Counted from the first letter of the stretch, positions 18,049-27,262 are shown. The stretch is DNA of 64,000 bases from JBCCSZ01 sp039199225 (GCA_039199225.1 JBCCSZ010000001.1:1-64000), one strand, 5' to 3'. A program made the numbers and translations. The notes: generated by a model from the letters alone, not told the origin.

Positions 18049-18777
18049 ATGAAAGCAATGATACTTGCGGCTGGTTTGGGTACGCGCCTGCGTCCACTTA
18101 CAAATAATCGCCCCAAAGCCTTGGTGGAAGTAGATGGCATGCCACTTCTGGAAATAGCCATTCGCCGGCTGAAGGATGCGGGCTGTGAGGGCATTATTGT
18201 CAACATCCATCACTTTGGGTCTATGATTCGCGCATTCCTGGCTCAAAGGGACTTTGGATTGCCCATAGAAATTTCTGATGAAAGCGGGCAATTGCTCGAA
18301 ACGGGAGGAGGGCTCAAGAAAGCCCGTGGGTTTCTGGACGGAGCGCAGTCATTTTTGATGTACAATGCCGACATCCTGAGCAATATTGATCTGCGTAAGT
18401 TTTACGAACAGCACAACGATTCGGGAGCGCTGGCGACCCTCTCTGTTCGCCGCCGCGAGAGCAGTCGCTATCTGGTATTTGATGAACGGAATCAGCTTTG
18501 TGGTTGGACCAATGTGAAGACGGGCGTTTTGAAAATGTCCAGAGCCAAACAAGGTGTTTTTCAGTTCCTGGGATTTAGTGGGATACACGCCATCCATCCG
18601 GCTATTTTTGAGTTGATGCCCTCAGAGGCTGCTTTTTCCATTATTGATTTGTACCTCCAAGCTGCCCACTCACAAAAAATTATGGCTTATCCCCACGATC
18701 AAGACCTATGGTTGGATGTTGGAAAGCCCGAGGCGCTAAAAAAGGCGGATGTCCTTCTTCGACAAATCATGGAATGA
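18049..18777 (+). CDS. Sugar-1-phosphate nucleotidyltransferase (MurU/GlmU-N-like)
   Basis: A 242-residue cytoplasmic enzyme with the signature AAGLGTRLRPLT, the PKALVEVDG motif, ETGGGLKKA, and YNADIL, in which Asp is a likely metal ligand. It transfers a nucleoside monophosphate to a sugar-1-phosphate. Length and the ETGGG block resemble MurU, which makes UDP-MurNAc in wall recycling. A mannose- or glucose-1-phosphate substrate cannot be ruled out. The nearby mre/PBP2 genes are consistent with a wall role but do not prove it. Confidence 0.85.
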   Translation: MKAMILAAGLGTRLRPLTNNRPKALVEVDGMPLLEIAIRRLKDAGCEGIIVNIHHFGSMIRAFLAQRDFGLPIEISDESGQLLETGGGLKKARGFLDGAQSFLMYNADILSNIDLRKFYEQHNDSGALATLSVRRRESSRYLVFDERNQLCGWTNVKTGVLKMSRAKQGVFQFLGFSGIHAIHPAIFELMPSEAAFSIIDLYLQAAHSQKIMAYPHDQDLWLDVGKPEALKKADVLLRQIME

Positions 18778-18789
18778 TGAGAATTTAAC

Positions 18790-18797
18790 TATCTTTG
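18790..18797 (+). promoter_or_regulatory. -7 element upstream of the DUF554 gene
   Basis: TATCTTTG 42 bases before the ATG at 18839, the same octamer (plus the next two bases AT) as at 18037. No matching TTTG at the expected distance. Confidence 0.4.
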
Positions 18798-18838
18798 ATT
18801 GCCAAGTAAGACCCAGCCTAAAGCGAAACCTACCAACT

Positions 18839-19555
18839 ATGAGCAAACTGCCAATCGGTACCTTCATCAATATGAGTACGGTCGTACTCGGAAGCATGAT
18901 TGGGGTCATGCTCCAACAAGTCTTTCCCGAAAATATTCAAGCGATTGTTTTTCAGGCCATGGGGCTTGGTATCCTCATTTTGGGCCTTCAGATGAGCCTC
19001 AAATTGCAAGAAGGGCTGATGGTAATGTTCATATTTAGCCTCATTATCGGTGGTGTGTTTGGAGAATTGCTCGGAGTCAAAGCCCTCCTCGACAATTGTG
19101 AGATTTGGATGAAGACCAATTTCCAGTTGGGAGAACGGCAATTTTCCGAAGGGCTCATTGCTGCCTTGATTCTTTTTTGTGCCAGTCCCATTACCATAGT
19201 TGGAGCCATTGAGGAGGGGTTCCAGAACAAGCGGGAATTGATGTTGATAAAATCGGCCTTCGATGGTATTATGGCCGTTGCCCTAGCTTCTAGTTATGGC
19301 ATTGGAGTGCTTTTTGCGATCCTTCCCATGCTGATTGTGCAGGGAGGCATTACCCTCCTAGCGGGAAAAGCCAAGCCATTGTTTACCAAAAATATCCTAG
19401 CGCTCATCAGTGGAATTGGTGGTGTCTTACTCATCGCCCTGTCTATCAAAATCTTAAAACTGGCAGAATTCTTTGTCGTTGCCAATCTACTACCCGCCTT
19501 GGTTGTCTGTGTTTTTGTAGCTTGGGGCTACGGCCGCCTCAAGGTGAAATTCTGA
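18839..19555 (+). CDS. DUF554-family membrane protein
   Basis: A 238-residue protein with about seven hydrophobic segments, starting MSKLPIGTFINMSTVVLGS. It has the conserved LGLQMSL and the FCASPITIVGAIEEG stretch seen in YdfK/YqgA-type DUF554 proteins of the inner membrane. The function of this family is not established; transport has been proposed. ATG at 18839 is chosen because the longer frame from 18749 overlaps the previous gene and adds an unrelated polar stretch. Confidence 0.88.
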   Translation: MSKLPIGTFINMSTVVLGSMIGVMLQQVFPENIQAIVFQAMGLGILILGLQMSLKLQEGLMVMFIFSLIIGGVFGELLGVKALLDNCEIWMKTNFQLGERQFSEGLIAALILFCASPITIVGAIEEGFQNKRELMLIKSAFDGIMAVALASSYGIGVLFAILPMLIVQGGITLLAGKAKPLFTKNILALISGIGGVLLIALSIKILKLAEFFVVANLLPALVVCVFVAWGYGRLKVKF

Positions 19556-19582
19556 GAAAGTCCCTCCCTAGGCTGGAAAGCA

Positions 19583-20689
19583 TCATTTATTCAAAATGAG
19601 AAAGGCAACCCGGCGATTGAGCTGCCGGCCTTCTTCATTGGCATTATCGGCAATTGGGCTGCTGCTGCCATAGCCTTTGAAGCGGCACCTGGCCCGGCTG
19701 ATACCGTTTTTGTGCAAGTAGTCTACCACTGCCTTGGCGCGCCTTTGCGAAAGAGATAGGTTGTAGTTAAAGTCTCCCACACTGTCTGTATGTCCTTGTA
19801 CCTCGATGATCAGCGTCGGATTGTTTTTCATAATGTCGAGAAGCTTATTCAGTTCTATGTAAGAACGTGGGAGCAATTCGGCCTTGTCTGTATCAAAGAA
19901 AATATTCCTCAGCTGGATCACCTTGCCTTTTTCCAGGACAGCCCGACTCAAATCGTCCTCTTTAACGGGAACTTCCAATATAGGGTCTTCCTTTTTGAGC
20001 AAGACATCGTCGATATAGTAATAGGCATAATTGAGGTGATTGGAAACGGGAGCGCGGAAAAGCGTCAGGCTGTCGGGGCAAAAATTGCCGATGATGAGGT
20101 AGTTGGCCTCCGAGACCGCTTTGAAGCGACCGCTGATGCGGGTCCATTGCCGCGCTGAGACAATGTAATCGGCCTTTACCTGTGGTGTTAGATCGAGCGG
20201 ACTGTCGGTTTTGACATTGACCATCTCGTCTGAAAAGCAAAGTCCAATGTTGTTGATTTGTAAAGAACGCGGTAGATGGGACACCCAAAATTCGGCATAG
20301 TAGTTTTGGCCGACGACCAGAGGCTCTGCCAATTGAATTTGAACATACTCCCGGCAGTGGGGCTTGCCGCCATCACAACCATAGAGGGTCGTTCCAACCA
20401 TTGAAGATCCACCATGCGCTTTCTGATCACCAAAACCCTTGGCTGCCCATTGCTTGGGAACACGGACTTTTGGACCGAAGATGTCGGGAGAAGCACCGGT
20501 GGCAGAGCTCCAATATTTCATAACATCTGTGAAATGCTTGCCTTTGTAAAACCAGCCAATAGGGGTGCTAGAGTACAGCTCGAAACTTGCATTGGGGACA
20601 ATATTGAAGCGATCCGGACCTTTGGCAGTTTGGCCGGGCAACACATATACCAACAAGCATAGAAAAACGATGGTGTATATTTTTCTCAT
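19583..20689 (-). CDS. OmpA-family outer-membrane protein with N-terminal carbohydrate-binding-like domain
   Basis: About 368 residues: signal peptide (ends LPGQ), a region of about 200 residues starting VPNASFELYS that resembles jelly-roll/carbohydrate-binding domains common in Bacteroidota. A C-terminal OmpA peptidoglycan-binding domain (about 255-368) follows, with IFFDTDKAEL, VQGHTDSVGD, LSQRRAKAVVDYL and NRRVAF. It probably tethers the outer membrane or a surface structure to peptidoglycan. ATG at 20689 is preferred to GTG at 20698. It ends 27 bases from the facing DUF554 gene. Confidence 0.87.
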   Translation of the reverse strand: MRKIYTIVFLCLLVYVLPGQTAKGPDRFNIVPNASFELYSSTPIGWFYKGKHFTDVMKYWSSATGASPDIFGPKVRVPKQWAAKGFGDQKAHGGSSMVGTTLYGCDGGKPHCREYVQIQLAEPLVVGQNYYAEFWVSHLPRSLQINNIGLCFSDEMVNVKTDSPLDLTPQVKADYIVSARQWTRISGRFKAVSEANYLIIGNFCPDSLTLFRAPVSNHLNYAYYYIDDVLLKKEDPILEVPVKEDDLSRAVLEKGKVIQLRNIFFDTDKAELLPRSYIELNKLLDIMKNNPTLIIEVQGHTDSVGDFNYNLSLSQRRAKAVVDYLHKNGISRARCRFKGYGSSSPIADNANEEGRQLNRRVAFLILNK

Positions 20690-20871
20690 CGAGATCACTG
20701 ATGTAATTAAGCGCTTACTCCTAGCTACGAAGAATTCGCAAATTAAACCAATTGATTAACGAATTAGTAGCGCACATCCGTATGTTTGTTTCCACTGTCA
20801 ATTCTTTTATACGGAATCTTTTCTCGGAAGGTTTTGCAGGAAGGCGGATAAAGACAAGAAAAATGGCTGGA

Positions 20872-20901
20872 AATAAAAAAGACCCCTGATGGACAGGAGC
20901 C
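20872..20901 (-). terminator. Rho-independent terminator after tRNA-Asn
   Basis: Read on the minus strand, an 8-pair stem (20894-20901 with 20881-20888, two G-U pairs) and a 5-base loop are followed by TTTTTT (20875-20880). It lies 6 bases after the tRNA. Confidence 0.65.
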
Positions 20902-20906
20902 TTTTG

Positions 20907-20980
20907 CGCCTCAGGTAGGGCTCGAACCTACGACCTACGGATTAACAGTCCGCCGCTCTAACCAGCTGAGCTACTGAGGC
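20907..20980 (-). tRNA. tRNA-Asn (anticodon GTT)
   Basis: A 74-base cloverleaf. The 7-pair acceptor stem (20974-20980 with 20908-20914) is perfect. The D arm contains AGCTCAGCTGG. The anticodon stem is 5 pairs, with loop CTGTTAA giving anticodon GTT for asparagine. The T arm has the GTTCGAGCC core. CCA is not encoded. It is single, with no neighbouring tRNAs. Confidence 0.95.
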
Positions 20981-21094
20981 ATTGAGTCAATTTGTTAGCC
21001 TCCCTTTCAGAGGCGAGTGCAAAGTTATTACATTTAGAAGAAAAGCGCAAAGGTTTTTGCTCAAAAATATTTCACTATACCCATTTCAAGATGG

Positions 21095-21102
21095 TATATT
21101 TG
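21095..21102 (+). promoter_or_regulatory. -7 element of the PfkB-kinase gene
   Basis: TATATTTG matches TAnnTTTG and lies 29 bases before the ATG at 21132. The -33 region is only a partial match. Confidence 0.45.
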
Positions 21103-21131
21103 CAACGAAAAATCAAAAACTCATACAAATT

Positions 21132-22049
21132 ATGGATTTAGTCAGTGTTGGAACGGTTGCCTTTGATACCATCGAAACGCCCTATGGCAAGGCTGAGCGT
21201 GTCGTAGGGGGGGCAGCTACCTATATTTCTTTAGCCGCTTCTTACTTCACCAAAAACATCGGCTTGGTTTCAGTAGTCGGAGATGACTTTCCCGAAAGCG
21301 AGTTGAAATACATGCAAAAAAGGGGCATCAACCTGGAAGGGCTACAGATCAAAGAAGGGGAAAAATCCTTTTTCTGGGCTGGCCGCTATCATTCTAACAT
21401 GAACCAGCGCGACACCCTCACAACAGAACTGAATGTGTTGGCTGACTTCAATCCCAAGCTGCCGGAATCCTATCGCCATGCTAAAATCCTGATGCTTGGT
21501 AATCTGACGCCTGAAATTCAAATGAAGGTCATCCGCCAGATGAAAAAGCAGCCCAAGTTGATCGTTTTGGATACGATGAACTTTTGGATGGATGTTGCCA
21601 TGCCTGCGCTCAAAAAGGTGATCAAGAAAGTTGATGTACTGACAATCAACGATGAGGAGGCGCGCCAGCTTTCTGGAGAATACTCGCTCGTCAAGGCTGC
21701 CAAGATCATCCACAAGATGGGACCTAAGTTTTTGATCGTCAAAAAAGGAGAGCACGGCGCTTTGCTGTTTCAGGGCGACAACATATTCTTTGCTCCCGCC
21801 CTACCGTTGGCTGAGGTCTACGATCCAACGGGCGCCGGAGATACCTTTGCTGGTGGTTTTACAGGCTACCTGGCACAGAGCGGACGCCCTACCATGGCCA
21901 ACCTTCGCCGCGGCGTCATCTATGGCTCGGCACTGGCATCTTTTTGTGTCGAGGAGTTTAGCATTGGCCGTCTCAAAGGATTGGGCAAAAGAGAAATCAA
22001 CAGCCGCGTCAAACGCTTCGGCAAATTGGTTCACTTTGACATGCCCTAA
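21132..22049 (+). CDS. PfkB/ribokinase-family sugar or nucleoside kinase
   Basis: A 305-residue kinase. The N-terminus has VSVGTVAFDTIETP and the substrate motif GGAATYISLAAS; the C-terminal PfkB signature DPTGAGDTFAGGF carries the catalytic Asp. It phosphorylates a sugar, nucleoside or similar alcohol with ATP; the substrate cannot be read from the sequence. ATG at 21132 gives the normal family start, whereas the frame upstream to 20982 runs into the tRNA. Its stop shares four bases (22046-22049) with the stop of the converging gene. Confidence 0.9.
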   Translation: MDLVSVGTVAFDTIETPYGKAERVVGGAATYISLAASYFTKNIGLVSVVGDDFPESELKYMQKRGINLEGLQIKEGEKSFFWAGRYHSNMNQRDTLTTELNVLADFNPKLPESYRHAKILMLGNLTPEIQMKVIRQMKKQPKLIVLDTMNFWMDVAMPALKKVIKKVDVLTINDEEARQLSGEYSLVKAAKIIHKMGPKFLIVKKGEHGALLFQGDNIFFAPALPLAEVYDPTGAGDTFAGGFTGYLAQSGRPTMANLRRGVIYGSALASFCVEEFSIGRLKGLGKREINSRVKRFGKLVHFDMP

Positions 22050-24172
22050 GGCGTAACCCTCAGCGTCCCACGCATCACACTGTGGTGGCCTGGTACGGTA
22101 CAAACATAAGTGTAGTTGCCCGGTTTTTTGGGAGCGACGAAAAAGATCGACTCCGAAGTGCCGGGCGGCAATAACCTTGTGTGAAACAAAACCTTAGCGG
22201 TATTGGGTATGTGGTTTTTTTCCACACCCCGAATCCCCAATTTCATAGCCATTGTTCCCACGGCATCCCCCTGATTGGGGGTGGTGATTACAACATTATG
22301 CGGCATATCGTCATTGTTGTAAAAGGACCATTTTACCCGGCTTCCTGCTTTGACTGTGACGGTCTTTTGGTCGTATTTCAAACCTGGTAGGGTAGACAAT
22401 ACAATGGTCTGATCGATCTTAGCCCAAGATGCTGGCTTCTTGGTAACCCTTTTGCGCGAACGCGCTGTGGTTGTCTTGGCCTTATTGACTTTCTTCTTTT
22501 TTGGTGCTGCTTTCTTCTTTGTCTTCTCAGCCGACATCTCCATGCTGTGTTGATGGTTGCTGTGTTCCATCTTTTTGGGCGCAGGCAAAGGCGGAAGGTC
22601 TGCTAAATTGAGTTTTTTGCCATCTGGAATATTATTGAGGGTGTAATAGGCAGCGCTGTGCAATAGCGGAACACCATCTGTGTAAGATTTAATGCCGGGA
22701 GCATTGATCTCGTGGACAAACTTTTCGCGCATGCCGTCTACGACAATACGCGCTTTGAGGCCATCCCTGGAAACGAGAATCCCTTTGATGGTACAATCCT
22801 GGTTGTCGACTGCTGGGCTGCCATACACTGGGTGGTATTTGTAAATAAAGCTTGTCAAGGCGTAAGAAGCCGGGTCTTGAGCAGATGCCTTGTCCACAGG
22901 TTGCGTAAACTCAATCTCAAAACCATCCGGCATTGCCTTGACGGTTTTCATTTCAAAAGGAACTTTACCTGTCCACACCAGTCGTTGTAAACCATAAGGG
23001 TCTTTACCAGTGGACCCCCAGCCTCTATTGGTTTGCCCGACGAACATCGATCCGTCGTTGCCCCAGCACATGCGCAATACCCCCGATTGAAAGCCTTCCA
23101 CAAAACCAAAAGCGGCCCCTTGATAGCTGCCTTTGACTTTCTCTAATGCCACCCGAACCACCTTGCTCTGCCCCTGGTCGCCAATGAACATCTGACCTGT
23201 AAACGGCCCGAAAGCTCCTCCGGTACTGTCCACGATAATCTCCGAAGTGGAAATCCCCAAAACTCCATGTGGCAGCCATACTGCTGGCAGCTTAACTGCG
23301 GGAAGTTCTTTGGCCAAGGCGAATAGAGGTGTCGGTTTCTCATCTGGAATATTTTCTGGTTTACTAGGTGGCTGACCAGGTCCAGCCAAGCGCGGGCTAA
23401 CCCTGTAGTAGATGTCGTTGGTTTGTAATTTTACGGGTGAATTGGGTAAGTTTGCCCAGCGTAGACCAGCAGGATGACCTGTAAAGTCGCCCTTTTCGAC
23501 ATGGACCAATCCACCAGAACCCATCCAGTCTCCTTGATTATCAGCATAAAAAAATTCGCCATCGAACATGCCGATGCCACATGGTGAGCGCATCCCAGTA
23601 GCAAAAGGCTCCATGTCTCCATCTGGGCTAATCTTCATGGTCCAGCCCCGCCAGGGAACGCGGCTTTCGCCTCGCCACCACTCGACATCTCCAAAAGCCA
23701 CATTACCTGTGACATACATATCGCCATTTGCTGCTACTTTGGGTCCGAACGAATATTCGTGGTAATGCCCAGAAAGGGGCCATACGTATACCGCTTCGTA
23801 AAGGTCGGCCTGGCCGTCGCCATTTTCGTCGACCAGCTTTGTCAGTTCTCCGCGTTGGGCAGCGTAGAAGGCATTATCCCGATAGGCCAGCCCCAGGATT
23901 TCGTGCAAGCCGCTGGCGAAACGTCGGTAGAGCGGATTGCGTTCATTGCGCATGTAAGGGTTTTCAACCGTCCAGATTTCTCCCCGGCGGGTTGAAACAG
24001 CCAACATATCATTGGGCAAAGTGGTCAGCCCTCCAACCTCCATGACCAGTCCTTCGGGCAGTGGTAGGGTGATGATTTTATAGTAATCTGACTCTTTTGG
24101 AGCGCTGTTTTGAGCTTGTAAGGCAATCGTATAAAAGAGCGTAATTATTAGTATGAAGAAAAAACGATTCAT
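22046..24172 (-). CDS. Periplasmic sugar-dehydrogenase-like propeller fused to azurin-like copper domain
   Basis: A 708-residue exported protein. A signal peptide (ends LQAQ) is followed by a six-bladed propeller related to PQQ-dependent glucose/sorbosone dehydrogenases (about 30-400). Then comes a beta-rich domain (about 400-510), a His/Lys/Thr-rich basic linker (about 525-585), and a C-terminal cupredoxin (about 590-708). The cupredoxin has all four azurin-type copper ligands: His625 (MPHNV), Cys691, His696 and Met700 (spacing C-x4-H-x3-M). A natural reading is oxidation of a sugar or related compound with electrons passed to the attached copper centre; PQQ use is not proven. It starts 24 bases after the DUF1080-PA14 gene, in one operon. 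Confidence 0.85.
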   Translation of the reverse strand: MNRFFFILIITLFYTIALQAQNSAPKESDYYKIITLPLPEGLVMEVGGLTTLPNDMLAVSTRRGEIWTVENPYMRNERNPLYRRFASGLHEILGLAYRDNAFYAAQRGELTKLVDENGDGQADLYEAVYVWPLSGHYHEYSFGPKVAANGDMYVTGNVAFGDVEWWRGESRVPWRGWTMKISPDGDMEPFATGMRSPCGIGMFDGEFFYADNQGDWMGSGGLVHVEKGDFTGHPAGLRWANLPNSPVKLQTNDIYYRVSPRLAGPGQPPSKPENIPDEKPTPLFALAKELPAVKLPAVWLPHGVLGISTSEIIVDSTGGAFGPFTGQMFIGDQGQSKVVRVALEKVKGSYQGAAFGFVEGFQSGVLRMCWGNDGSMFVGQTNRGWGSTGKDPYGLQRLVWTGKVPFEMKTVKAMPDGFEIEFTQPVDKASAQDPASYALTSFIYKYHPVYGSPAVDNQDCTIKGILVSRDGLKARIVVDGMREKFVHEINAPGIKSYTDGVPLLHSAAYYTLNNIPDGKKLNLADLPPLPAPKKMEHSNHQHSMEMSAEKTKKKAAPKKKKVNKAKTTTARSRKRVTKKPASWAKIDQTIVLSTLPGLKYDQKTVTVKAGSRVKWSFYNNDDMPHNVVITTPNQGDAVGTMAMKLGIRGVEKNHIPNTAKVLFHTRLLPPGTSESIFFVAPKKPGNYTYVCTVPGHHSVMRGTLRVTP

Positions 24173-24196
24173 GTCAAATTCGATTTTGAACAATCT

Positions 24197-26044
24197 TTAA
24201 AAAACGATGGAATAGCTGAACTCGGATGTTTCAGCCAGGCGAACCAGAAGTTCCTGTTGGTCATCCACAGATCGGATGCTGGCCGATTGGTTGGCGTGTA
24301 AGTGAATGTAGTACCGCTGATCATCGATGCTGTACCAACCATTTTCGTGTGCCTGTATTTTGCTGCCAGCCGCCAGGCGAAAATGAAGTTGTCCTTCTGT
24401 GGAGCCTTCCAGTTTGATCTCCCGGGTCAATTTTTTACCCTCCTCTTCTGGGTAAAGTTTGTCGAAGACCTTGAGGCCATAAGCTTGGTATTGAAAAGTG
24501 GGGTATCCTTCTTCATCTAATCGGTAACCTTTAAAACGGTAGGCAGCCTCTTGGTCTAAGGAGTCGCACCAACTGACCTCTGGGGCCGTCAGCTGCCAAA
24601 GGTCGGGAGCGGCATCTAGCTCTAGCAAGCTGCCGCGAGGTCTGGAACTACCGTCGCCCCGCTCGTTCCACATTGGCGTGGCATCCAGAAAATCACCTCT
24701 CCAAATTTGGAGCAGATTGCCCTCGTCCAAATCGTAGGTATAGTGCAGTTTTTCCTCATGGCCAGCCGAAATGGCATGAACGATTCGGTTCTTCAAGGAG
24801 CGATCATACCCCTTGAAATCGACAAAGCATCGGATGAGCTTCACATCCTGGTCTGCATCGATTAGGATGGGATTGACGGGGCGATTGAGCAAGAAAGACG
24901 AAGCAATGTGGGTCGGGGCTAGCCGAAACCCTGGCCCCTGTATGAACAGCCCAAGTCGAGGTTGCATCCAACCTTCTCGCTTGGCATAGGTGATAACGAA
25001 AGGGACCTTCCCTTTTGGTAGTTGCATGCTGCGGCTGCGCTCGTTCCAACCTTCGGGAATCAAAAGACTGTCTTGGAGCGTCAAGCTGGTATTTTCATTG
25101 CCAGAAAGTTTGAAAAAGTAGGAACCACTCGTTTCGATGTTGATGTGGCCTTTGTAGCGAATGGCATATTCGTTTTTTCGTCGGGCTACTTCCCAGGTGA
25201 ATTCTTCTGTTGTCCCTGTCAAATCCGGTGTCAGCTTGCTAAAATCCGGAATTTTGTCGTAAGGTCCATAGTAGACTTCGTACTGGATGTCTTCCAGCTT
25301 GATGGGAGGCTTGCTGTAGTCGAGCAAACGGATGTTGCGAAAAGCTACTGGTCCGTGGTCGCCCTGTATCATCAAGGGTCCTCTTGGTGCTTCTTCTTGG
25401 AAGGCAGGTCCTCGGGTTGGGCCGGTGAGCTCTACATCTTCCTGGATGAGTGTTTCGTTGAGCCACACTTCCAATATGCGGGCATTGGCAATTTTCCGGC
25501 CCTGAGCATCAAATCGAGGGGCCTGAAAGGAGATTCTCATTTTTTGCCATAAGCCAGGAGCGCGGCAAGTATTGGCCCTGGGTGCATGGCCCTGATACCC
25601 CTTTTTTCCTTCCGGCTTCGAGTCATCCCAACGCTCATAAATACCACCACAGTCGTTGTAGTAAGGGTTTTGCTTGCCCCAGGAATCCAGCAGCTGAATT
25701 TCATAGCGTCCTTGTAGGTAAATACCGGAATTTGATTTGCGAGCCATCATAAATTCCAATTCCAGGTCCATGTCGCCATATTCTCCCAGGCTGAAGAGGT
25801 TGCCCTTGGTCTGTTCATTGGGCAGGTTGATTAAGACCCCCTTGCCTGGGCTACTGGCCAAGTGCTTGTCTTTTGAGATATTTGCCATGGCGCTGCCTAC
25901 AATGCTCCAATTGGCGGAGGGATCTTTAAAAAACGATAAATCATCCAAGCTTACTGCGTCATCGGTCGATTTGCTTGCTTGTGCTTTTACCTGGCTGATC
26001 ATGGAAAAGCAGGGCAAAAGCAGGAAGAGAAAGTATTTGATCAT
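24197..26044 (-). CDS. Secreted DUF1080 (3-keto-disaccharide hydrolase-like) and PA14 protein
   Basis: A 615-residue protein: signal peptide (ends VKAQ), a DUF1080 jelly-roll domain (about 30-250) with NSGIYLQGRYEIQLLDSWG and GGIYERW, then a PA14-like domain (about 258-395) with GHINIETSGSYFFKLSGNE, and a C-terminal domain (about 410-615) that I do not recognise. DUF1080 members include hydrolases and lyases acting on 3-keto-sugars. The partner downstream is a sugar-dehydrogenase-like protein, so oxidation and cleavage of a glycoside outside the cytoplasm is a reasonable inference. No TonB receptor is beside the pair. Confidence 0.85.
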   Translation of the reverse strand: MIKYFLFLLLPCFSMISQVKAQASKSTDDAVSLDDLSFFKDPSANWSIVGSAMANISKDKHLASSPGKGVLINLPNEQTKGNLFSLGEYGDMDLELEFMMARKSNSGIYLQGRYEIQLLDSWGKQNPYYNDCGGIYERWDDSKPEGKKGYQGHAPRANTCRAPGLWQKMRISFQAPRFDAQGRKIANARILEVWLNETLIQEDVELTGPTRGPAFQEEAPRGPLMIQGDHGPVAFRNIRLLDYSKPPIKLEDIQYEVYYGPYDKIPDFSKLTPDLTGTTEEFTWEVARRKNEYAIRYKGHINIETSGSYFFKLSGNENTSLTLQDSLLIPEGWNERSRSMQLPKGKVPFVITYAKREGWMQPRLGLFIQGPGFRLAPTHIASSFLLNRPVNPILIDADQDVKLIRCFVDFKGYDRSLKNRIVHAISAGHEEKLHYTYDLDEGNLLQIWRGDFLDATPMWNERGDGSSRPRGSLLELDAAPDLWQLTAPEVSWCDSLDQEAAYRFKGYRLDEEGYPTFQYQAYGLKVFDKLYPEEEGKKLTREIKLEGSTEGQLHFRLAAGSKIQAHENGWYSIDDQRYYIHLHANQSASIRSVDDQQELLVRLAETSEFSYSIVF

Positions 26045-26100
26045 TTTATTAACAGGTTACATCAATTTTAGCCTTACGACTCGTCTACAACAAAAGTTTT

Positions 26101-26889
26101 TTATCCTACAATCAAGTGTCCACCATCTGCGGTAAACACAGAACCGGTGCAGTAACTGGATGCATCGGAGGCCAAGTAAACGGCCAGTCCAGCCATTTCG
26201 TCGGGCTGCGCCATTCGTTTCATGGGGAGGTGATTTTCGAATTGCTGCAGGATTTCTTCATTTTCCCAAAGCGCAGAGCTGAATTTTGTCTGTATCAGTC
26301 CCGGACAAACGACGTTGACGCGGATGTTGTACTTGCCCCATTCTTTTGCTTGGCTTTTGGTCAGCATAATCAGTGCAGCCTTGCTGACGCTGTACAGGCC
26401 GAGTCCAAAACTAGGCTTTACACCTTCGACGGAGGAAATGTGGATAACCGAACCGCTGCCTTGTTTTTTCATGATGGGAAAGACGTCGTTACTCAGGGCG
26501 AAAGGCGCCTTGACGTTGACGTCCATGATTTTATCGAACACATCATTCTCGGTTTTGGCCAGGGGACCAAAGAAAGGGTTGATGGCGGCATTGTTGATGA
26601 GGACATCGATGCGCCCATATTTTTCCATGGTTTTTTCGATCAATTGCTGACGCTGTGCTTCATCTCCCACATGACAGGCGATACCGACGGCTTCGAGGCC
26701 ATCTGCCTTAAAGCCTTCGGCCACTTGGTCTACAGATTCTTGCTTGCGGCTGCTGATGACGACTTTGGCGCCGAGTTCGGCCATTCCTCTGGCCATGGAT
26801 TCGCCGATGCCCTTGCTGGCGCCGGTCACGACTGCTACCTTGCCGTCGAGGCGGAATAAGGGACTGATGCGTTGACTTTTCACTTCCAT
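26101..26889 (-). CDS. Short-chain dehydrogenase/reductase
   Basis: A 262-residue classical SDR. Cofactor motif TGASKGIG, structural NNAA (as NNAAINPFFG), catalytic Ser in HISSVEG and YxxxK as YSVSKAALIM, then CPGLIQTKFS. It acts in the cytoplasm on an alcohol or ketone with NAD(P); the substrate is unknown. ATG at 26889 is used because an upstream extension overlaps the zinc-ribbon gene. It lies 5 bases after that gene's stop and so is probably co-transcribed with it. Confidence 0.93.
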   Translation of the reverse strand: MEVKSQRISPLFRLDGKVAVVTGASKGIGESMARGMAELGAKVVISSRKQESVDQVAEGFKADGLEAVGIACHVGDEAQRQQLIEKTMEKYGRIDVLINNAAINPFFGPLAKTENDVFDKIMDVNVKAPFALSNDVFPIMKKQGSGSVIHISSVEGVKPSFGLGLYSVSKAALIMLTKSQAKEWGKYNIRVNVVCPGLIQTKFSSALWENEEILQQFENHLPMKRMAQPDEMAGLAVYLASDASSYCTGSVFTADGGHLIVG

Positions 26890-26894
26890 ATAAT

Positions 26895-27170
26895 TTAGGA
26901 TTCTATTGGTTTGTATATCTGAATTTCTTCCAATTCTTCTACGAGAATTGTCTGTAGGTTTTGGTACCAATCGATGTGGAGCGACCATTCGCTGCAACCT
27001 CCAAGGGACGGATGTACGCATTGGGTGTATTTCCAAATCTTTTTACACTTTGGACACTGGCCACCCGTATCGAAGGTATTCCAACGATGCCCACAACTGC
27101 ACGGCCACTCGTCAGATGGGTCGGGTTGCCATTGGCACTTTGGACAGGCGATGTGTATTTCCTGGCTCAT
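26895..27170 (-). CDS. Small zinc-ribbon protein
   Basis: The protein has 91 residues, with three CxC/CxxC knuckles (CPKC near the N-terminus, CSCG, and CPKC) and further Cys residues (TQC, GGCSEW), a pattern for one or two zinc sites. The C-terminal half is rich in Trp and acidic residues. It has no signal peptide, so it is cytoplasmic. The function is unknown. ATG at 27170 begins MSQEIHIACPKC; the longer frame to 27353 would run through the relic region and is rejected. Confidence 0.75.
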   Translation of the reverse strand: MSQEIHIACPKCQWQPDPSDEWPCSCGHRWNTFDTGGQCPKCKKIWKYTQCVHPSLGGCSEWSLHIDWYQNLQTILVEELEEIQIYKPIES

Positions 27171-27262
27171 CGCTCCAAGATAAAAAATTGATGGGAGAGC
27201 ATGTGTAAAATTAGCTGGAAAAGTCGGGAGGTAAAGTCCTGCTAAGCCCTTATTTTTTGGCC

